From NCBI GenBank assembly GCA_964035545.1, contig OZ037765.1, positions 7,390,698 to 7,454,697 of the forward strand: DNA of 64,000 bases, written 5' to 3'. The translations under genes and the position numbers were made by a program. Below, in pieces: positions 57,542-64,000 of the stretch. Each line of letters begins with the position of its first letter. The stretch's first letter is position 1. Under the pieces are notes generated by a model. That model was not told the origin of the DNA. It did no database searches and saw only the letters and a program-made list of their open reading frames with translations. This DNA is from Bugula neritina (lineage: Eukaryota > Bryozoa > Gymnolaemata > Cheilostomatida > Bugulidae).

Positions 57542-59929
57542 CTTCTAAAACGTGCACTATTTGAGTCACTATCATTACATAAATATTTCGCGCGCAAATG
57601 GGTTATAATTATTAGGCTGTCAATTCATGTTGATAGCAGTCAAAGCAAATGGTTTTGAACAAATAACCCAAAAGTTTAAAAATAAGTAGCTTGCGTATTA
57701 CTAGCTACAAAAACAGGTCTGAAATAGACTGGTAAAGCAAGCTCTTATTGTAGAGTTTGCAGATGTGCTCTAAAATAAAACTTAAACTGTATGCTATTAC
57801 ATAAGTATTTGTATGCGAGAGATAAATGGACATTACTGAGTTTCTGGAAAACAACATACTTGAAGTTAACTTTGACAATGGTGTGTTATTTTCATCATAG
57901 CTAGCCTATAGCATAAATCTCTAATCATATGAATCTTTATGAAGCCCACAGCTCATGTAAGGGTGGCAATGTAATTTGAAATGAACAATTATGTTGCTGC
58001 ATTGTGTCTAAGGTATATTAGAGAGCAGAATTTGGTTTTACTAGCCTACCCCAACGGCATTCTACAATGCAGCTTATATGCTGGCAGTTGTAATAAGTAC
58101 TGCCAATAGCAAGGTTACTATCACTGCTAGCTCTGTGCAGCATGTAACCTCTTGAATAATTGCGCCAATTTTAAACTCTTGGAAGTTGGCCAAGTTATCA
58201 TATCGCAGCCAGCCACCGGAGACAAAGCATCAGAGCTATTCATATAATATTATACTGATGCACTTGGTAGCAGAGTGGCTAATCTAATATAGTTCATAGT
58301 TCAACACCCTTTACTTTGGGAATACAGCCTCTTTTTTTAGGTTTACCTAACAAAGCATGAAAATATCTAAACTAATATTCTGATAATTTAGAGGTACATT
58401 TTGAAAACTAGGTTAATTGCACTTGTTTGCGCAACAACAATAATAAAATAGATATTATGCAGTATAATAAAAACACACATAATACTATATAATATATTAT
58501 AATGATAATAATATAATATTATAAGTACCATTACTGCATTTTATAAATCACATGGTTGCCAAAAAAATGTATCACAAATTTTGTAATTATACATCAAAAA
58601 GAGAACTAGCTAGGCAGCAGGTTAGAATAGAGTAAATTTTTAAAACATGAAATCATGATTTGACTATTGTTTTATTTAGGCCAACCAACCGAGGAATACA
58701 AGATTGGGTTTTAGCTGACAGTTTATAACATTTAGCTTTTGAGCCAGCAGCACTGGCACTTGTGAAGTATAGGCAAAGTTAGTGAAGCGAGACTAACAAG
58801 CACTCAAATACAAGGCATATTATTGAGACACAATAACAAGTCAGGAGCGTATAAATTGAAAAGAATGTGGAAGGGGGACTATGTTTTTCAACAAGCTATA
58901 ACTTAAACATGAATTGGCTTTTGAAAAAAATAAAAAAGTATATTGGAGAACATGAGTTTCTTTATCTTTTCATATTTTTTTTGTTCCTGTGACATTCAAC
59001 CTGTTCGAGCTATCAGTGGAACATTGTTCATATAGAACATAAAGCACCTGGCAAAGAGCCAGAAAATGAAAAGTATGACCTTAAACCAACTGTGAAAGTG
59101 GTGTGGGATATAATATATTATAATCACCCTGTGTCTTATATACAATTGATAAAATATTTTACAATTTTCAAGTGTGGGTGTTAGATTTGTTGTAAAACCA
59201 TTTAGAAATGAAAAATAGTAATGAACTGAAGGAATCTTCATTATTCTATAAAGATTTAGTGCTCTTGCAACCTGCTAATATTTTCTGAAGAGTAAACTTT
59301 ATCACTGATGAATTAGTTAAAGCAAAACAGTAGCTACCTTTTTTTAATAATAAATCGGGTCAGGCTACATTAAATATATAAAAAATAAATAATAAAAGTA
59401 ATATTTAACGATTTTCGCAGTTGCCTTTGTAGGTACTACAACTTGCAGCTACATATATGGAAGCTTTATTGAAAATTAAACTATTTTGTGCAAATTGCAT
59501 AATATAATAAAACAACAGCCTCAGTACGGAGTATATTTATGATTGTCCACTGTGACACGTATAGTTTTGTTTTAGAACTTAATTTTATTAAGCTTTGTGT
59601 CTACAGGCGTATTTCTAGAAAGGGGGTGGATCTTCATGTTTTAAATTATTAAAAATTACATAAATTGTTGTGTATTAAATCTTGACAGCCCTTTAAGACA
59701 TCTTATTAATATTATATCAATACAACATATATATTGGATCCTTTTATTGAATTCTCAATTAATAAAAATTGCTACTTTACATTAACATAATTATATTATT
59801 GTGATAGCCTTGCGAGCTGGAATAATTAATTGGAGAACATAACTCCTTGTGAGTGAGATAAGGGAGTGGAAAAGTTTACCAGGTGTAGAATTCTTTATTG
59901 GTGGAGAGAATACAATAGCAAAGTCTTTA

Positions 59930-60135
59930 TCCTAGGTCTGTTCTCGGTGAGTGGTAGACCGAACTACACTGGCAAACTCGCCTCCGTATATACTCTAGAT
60001 TCGAAAGTTGGACACTCCCGACTTCTAAAATTTACCACCAATCGTCGGGCAAAAATCAGATACCCAAACTTTGGGCACACGGAATCAGATGCCCAAACTT
60101 TGGGCACACGGAATCAGATGCCCAAATTTCGGTAC
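59930..60135. repeat. Repeat-like segment with a 29-bp tandem duplication
   Basis: A 29-bp unit at 60057-60085 is repeated at 60086-60114 with one difference and starts a third time at 60115. Each unit contains CCCAAACTTTGGG, a 13-nt palindrome. The flanking 59930-60050 resembles 24715-24900, so the block is probably part of a dispersed element. Confidence 0.55.
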
Positions 60136-60477
60136 TCTCCGACTTCGGCTAAGGATCGGTTTACAAAACAAAAAAAATTGGACAGGTAAAAACATAATAC
60201 AAGAAAAAACAACTTCTAAAAATTACCTCAAAAGCTATTACAATATTGACTGTATATGAATATTCCCCTTATGTAGCTATTCTTATTGTGATATGTAAGG
60301 AATACTAATTACATTAAGTTTATATCCTGTTGATTTATTTCGTGTAATGTATTCCAATTTCTCTCCTTTTCTTATTCTTAGTCTACTAATATCATTATCA
60401 TTTTACAAAAAGAGTTGATGAGGCTCTGTTTGCACTGCAGCGTTTTTCATCTGGGCACATAACTCCAAACAACGATA

Positions 60478-60540
60478 CTGTAGACTGTGAAACTGAGTAC
60501 AGCAGTTGCAAAACATATAGAGCAATAAATTCTTTTGAAT
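60478..60540. repeat. Dispersed repeat, related to 63069-63130
   Basis: GTGAAACTGAGTA...GTTGC(A/G)AAACATATAG is shared by the two sites with scattered differences. Nearby words (AATATTCCCC, TTTCTCTCCTT) also recur at 60255-60370 and 62530-62625, so the repeat may be longer and broken. Confidence 0.45.
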
Positions 60541-61545
60541 TGTAATAATTAGCTTAATTACACAGTATCAGTATGAGGTTGAGGTACGTATGAAACTAGA
60601 AGTGATATCATTTTTATTCTATTTTTAAAATACAAAATAATTGAACTTGGAGGTTAATATGCTTTTTAACAAGAGCTGGGAGAAGCTCCAGAATCAAATT
60701 CAGACTACAATATTTTTAATTCTATGTTGCATTTGGCATTTCATTTTTCAATCTTCAAAAGTGTTTGCTCAGCTATGTTTGGTGCAATATACATACATAC
60801 ATATACATATATATATTTTTTTAAAAATGAATTCCGAAAAGTAAAAACACATACATATATATGTACATAGTTCACTGTAACACAGCATAGCTTTACACCA
60901 CAAAGTTTATTTTATTTTACAATGTGTGTTGTTTATTCCTAGAAAAATTACAGTATTTCTTATTGTTTGAAAATTGAATTAGTTAATTTTGCTGTCAGTT
61001 ATTGATAGCCTGTCAAGACATCTACATGTGGCAATCATAATGAAATGTACGTGTTGAATTCCATTCAGTTGAATCACTTATAGTTGGTTATATGCAGGTA
61101 TAAGGCTTTATTCAACCTATCAGCAGTTAAATGTTAGAGTTTATATTTAGCATCTAACTTTACCCAACTTTAGCTGTCCAGTAAGTAGCCTTGTGAAACA
61201 ACCTGCCGCAAAGAAAAATCTTGTAAGTTAATATTTACAAATAAAATTTAAAATAGGAAATAGATCTTTATTTGAAATTTTAAAGAGTTTTCATCATTAC
61301 TAACTGTATGCAGATAAGGAGTAATTAGAGGTGGTGTGATTGCATATATATAACTAAAACATGTTTGCATCCGCAGTTAACCAAACATAATATTATCTCT
61401 TGAAAGTACACCCAGAATAGTTATCCATATTTTTTGAACTATTTTTAACAAAAAGATTTGAAATTGTAAATATTATACGTACTCTAAAATATTGTTAAAA
61501 CTCTTGTGTAAAAGGTGTAAGACAGTACGAGCTACAGAACACACT

Positions 61546-63533
61546 ATGGCTAAGCTGGATGTAGACAATCACTTGATGATAGTTGGCAACTTCGGGAAAT
61601 ACCAATGGCTGCAGCTGCTGCTCACAGGCATGATGGTTGCATGCTTCGGGATGCAGATGTTCGTCTCTATCTTTTCTCACGGCACACCAGATTACAAGTA
61701 AGTGAAATAGTCTATTTATAATTGGTATAATTGGTATTAAGTTGCAGTTGTCATCCCATATAGAAATACAGTTTTCAATACAATAATATAACTTGAGAAT
61801 AATTATAGAGTTGATGTTTGAAGAATATTCCGCTACCAACATCTTAATAATATATACAACTTCCTAAAAGCACAAGTACTACATAGCTGATTGAACTGTA
61901 TTCAGTTGATGTTTACTTACGCTATGCTGTGTATTTTTTGTTTTGCTACAAAAACGTTCAATTTAAAACGTTTTATATTGTTTTCACTATTTTTTCAGAT
62001 GCCAATACGCGGAGAACCTTAACAACTCAAAGGATTTCAATTCTACTCAAAGTATAGCTGTTGATGCTTGTAATGTACAAGTTAATGGCGAGTGGTGCAC
62101 GAAGTTTGACTATGACAAGAGTATGTTTATGTCTACCATAGTTACAGATGTGAGTATATAATGCAATTTTATATGGTTTCTTGTCAAAATAATATTGTAT
62201 GGCGTATGCTTTGTGCATATAGTACTTCAATCAATGATGACACGTGAAACTACATGTTATATTTATAACACTGCATACTTTTGATACTAAAAACTGTTTA
62301 TAAATGATTCTAACTATATTTAAACTATAATTTTTTTACTATAATGTCTTATACATATCACTATACATATGTGATATAAAATCATTTTATTGAATTTTCA
62401 ATACGAATAATTATATATTACATTATAGACTGCCATATACTGCACAGAACAATAAATTCTAAAGAATAAATTGACGTAGTATTATAATATTAAAATAGCA
62501 TAATATAATGTTGCGCATTATATAAAGTATAAATATTCCCCATATAACTATTATTATTTTATACTAATATATTATACCGCTGATCAATTACTCATATTAT
62601 AGACCTATTATAATTTCTCTCCTTAACTTATTTTACTAATATTATTTTCAGGTGTGTTACATTTTACTATTATACATCATTATATACTATCCTTGCAATG
62701 CTTGTCTGTATTATTATAATAAGGCACGCATGATCTAGAATGCCATTGACAAAATATTTTTGACAATGCATTAGCTTCAAATACAACTTCAGCGCTAATT
62801 TTAGTTTGATTTGGTCTGCGATAGGAAACATTATGTTACCATAGCAAATATGGCTTGGATGGCCAGTGAAGGAGTTGGAGCTCTTCTAGGTTCCTACATT
62901 AGTGACAGGTGATGTAACAATGTTTGCAATCAGCATCGATGAAAAGAGGGGCAATTTTATAAACAACATTAATATAAATACTTTGTTGAAGGATGTGAAT
63001 TATCAATGTAATTTAATGTGAGGTGACATGGCTTTGCATTGCATAATATTTCAACTCCAAACCTAGAGGCTGTAATTTGTGAAACTGAGTATTGTAGTTG
63101 CGAAACATATAGAAAAATATTTCTTATTTAAATTACAACATTAGGGGTATCACTATAGGCTGAGTTGTGTAATGGTACCAGAGGCTATTCTTATTTTAAC
63201 CTTGTTGAAGCTAAAAAACATCAATACTGGTGATTTATACTCTGAAATTTTGTAACAGGTGCTGTTAAAAACTCCATATTTCAATATTGCTAAAACATGT
63301 TTGTGGTAGTTTTGTATGTTTTGTTTTGCTGCCTTCGATTGATAAAATGTTGAATGCAACATAAAATGGAAAATCTTAAATAAGATTTTCCATTTTATGT
63401 TGCATTCAACATTTTATCAATCCAACATCAAAAGTTTTTGTTCATTTCTGTTTGGTACTTTTTCAATGATTTACTACCAAACATTTCATACAAAAACATA
63501 GAATGTTCAAAAAAAAGAAAAAAAAAATATATA

Positions 63534-63586
<53 letters not shown>

Positions 63587-63776
63587 TAGCATTTTGCAAT
63601 GCTCATGACTCCTAGGTGACCCCTAGAGTCACTTGAGCACTCTGGCTTGAGTTTACACACCTTTTAAATATGCTTTAGTAAAACTATAAGTTTTACTATT
63701 GCGAAGGTGTGGGCCATGGTACTCTGTTCTGTGCTGATGAGGGGACAAATTCCGAAACAGCTGCTGTCCACAGATT

Positions 63777-63834
<58 letters not shown>

Positions 63835-64000
63835 CACCATATCATCATCATGATTTACAGATATGGGAGAAAGCCAATGGTCATAGCAACATATCTAACG
63901 ATTGGAGTGTTTGGCAGTGTGACCGCCTCCTCTGTTAACCTCACCATGTACATCATCATACGGTGTATCATGGGATTTGTCTGCTTTGCTGGATTTTCGG
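61546..64000 (+). CDS. Second SLC22-type transporter, 5' part only
   Basis: Exons: 61546-61697, 61999-62149, 62805-62908 and 63861 to the window edge, giving about 182 residues. It starts MAKLDVDNHLMIVGNFGKYQ, parallel to MARQLDVNQYLTVVGGIG in the gene at 48269. The extracellular loop has NNSK, NST and several cysteines. FDLVCDRKHYVTIANMAWM matches FNLVCDRKH of the first gene, and SYISDRYGRKPMVIA is the MFS loop 2-3 signature. Intron positions and phases match the first gene, and exon 3 is 104 nt in both, so they are tandem paralogs. The loop sequences have diverged strongly. The rest of the gene lies outside the window. Intron 3 carries the hammerhead motif and the 42-bp inverted repeat. Confidence 0.9.
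63069..63130. repeat. Dispersed repeat, related to 60478-60540
   Basis: Shares GTGAAACTGAGTA and GTTGC(A/G)AAACATATAG in the same order and spacing with 60478-60540. It lies in intron 3 of the second SLC22 gene. Confidence 0.45.
63337..63422. repeat. Perfect 42-bp inverted repeat with a 2-nt spacer
   Basis: The arms 63337-63378 and 63381-63422 are exact reverse complements, separated by AA. The left arm begins GATTGATAAAATGTTGAATG. It lies in intron 3 of the second SLC22 gene. A palindrome this long and perfect is unstable in most genomes, so it is probably recent. Confidence 0.95.
63545..63584. repeat. (TA)n microsatellite, left of the hammerhead segment
   Basis: About 40 bp of TA preceded by a short GT run. 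Together with 63780-63832 it brackets the 195-bp segment that holds the hammerhead motif. Confidence 0.95.
63722..63779 (+). ncRNA. Type I hammerhead ribozyme motif
   Basis: The core CTGATGA is at 63734-63740 and GAAA at 63754-63757, with the cleavage triplet GTC at 63766-63768. Helix I pairs TCTGTG (63728-63733) with CACAGA (63769-63774). Beyond an internal loop, CTC (63722-63724) pairs with GAG (63777-63779). Helix II is GGGG...TTCC (63741-63753), two G-C and two G-U pairs with an ACAAA loop. Helix III is ACAG/CTGT (63757-63760 with 63764-63767) around a 3-nt loop. Helix I is the open one, hence type I. Short helix III forms like this are known from Penelope-like elements and small animal retrozymes. 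Self-cleavage would fall after 63768. Activity is inferred, not shown. Confidence 0.8.
63780..63832. repeat. (AT)n microsatellite, right of the hammerhead segment
   Basis: About 53 bp of AT directly after the hammerhead motif and about 30 bp before exon 4 of the second SLC22 gene. Confidence 0.95.

Larger units (their letters stand above)
54629..61545. other. Intergenic region between the two SLC22 genes
   Basis: About 6.9 kb without a supported gene. It holds a polyadenylation signal near its start, tRNA-like SINE remnants near 57478-57541 and possibly 58262-58310, a repeat-like segment at 59930-60135 with a 29-bp tandem duplication, and a dispersed repeat near 60478-60540. The rest is AT-rich unique-looking DNA. 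Confidence 0.45.

Noticed and set aside
58262-58310. tRNA-like words (TGGTAGCAGAGTGGC and GTTCATAGTTCAACACC)
   Set aside because: Box-like spacing only; stems do not form and no tail or duplication was found, so at most a weak SINE remnant.

Overview
The window is nuclear DNA of an animal, almost certainly an invertebrate. It is AT-rich, its genes are split by many GT-AG introns, and it carries several classes of eukaryotic transposon. Four genes belong to recognisable animal families. The species cannot be named from the sequence alone. All gene models were built by hand: open segments were joined at GT-AG sites, every join was checked for codon phase, and the products were compared with what is known of each family.

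Layout. (1) 1.9-11.1 kb, plus strand: a complete 18-exon HECTD2-type HECT ubiquitin ligase with an extra CxxC...CxxC motif at its N-terminus. (2) 12.0-14.0 kb, minus strand, convergent with it: a two-exon enolase-4 (ENO4) gene whose enolase catalytic positions are mostly replaced. (3) 15.1-24.4 kb: a transposon graveyard. It holds two unequal direct copies of a decayed LINE-like repeat, a piggyBac transposase relic, a hAT-type MITE with intact 8-bp target duplications, and a zinc-knuckle ORF fragment. (4) 26.0-29.8 kb, minus strand: a nearly full-length CR1/Jockey-group LINE with an open ORF1 and a frameshifted ORF2. (5) 30.1-30.3 kb: a long fold-back hairpin. (6) 30.9-37.0 kb, plus strand: a seven-exon gene of about 186 codons that I do not recognise but whose phases all close. 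(7) 39.8-40.0 kb: a tRNA-derived SINE with target-site duplications. (8) 40.1-47.35 kb, minus strand: a 13-exon TMEM145-like seven-transmembrane (GOST family) gene. (9) 48.3-54.6 kb, plus strand: a complete 10-exon SLC22-type transporter. (10) 61.5 kb to the window end, plus strand: the first four exons of a second SLC22 gene with the same intron phases.

The most striking non-coding signal is in intron 3 of the second SLC22 gene. A 58-nt stretch at 63722-63779 matches a type I hammerhead ribozyme: the CUGAUGA and GAAA core, a GUC cleavage triplet, and all three helices. It sits between two (AT)n tracts, and a perfect 42-bp inverted repeat lies about 300 bp upstream. Hammerheads of this form are known from Penelope-like elements and small retrozymes, so it may mark such an element.

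The genes do not form a pathway. They are a ubiquitin ligase, a flagellar enolase-like protein, an orphan GPCR-like membrane protein, solute carriers and one unknown. The only clear functional grouping is the tandem SLC22 pair, which looks like a local duplication.
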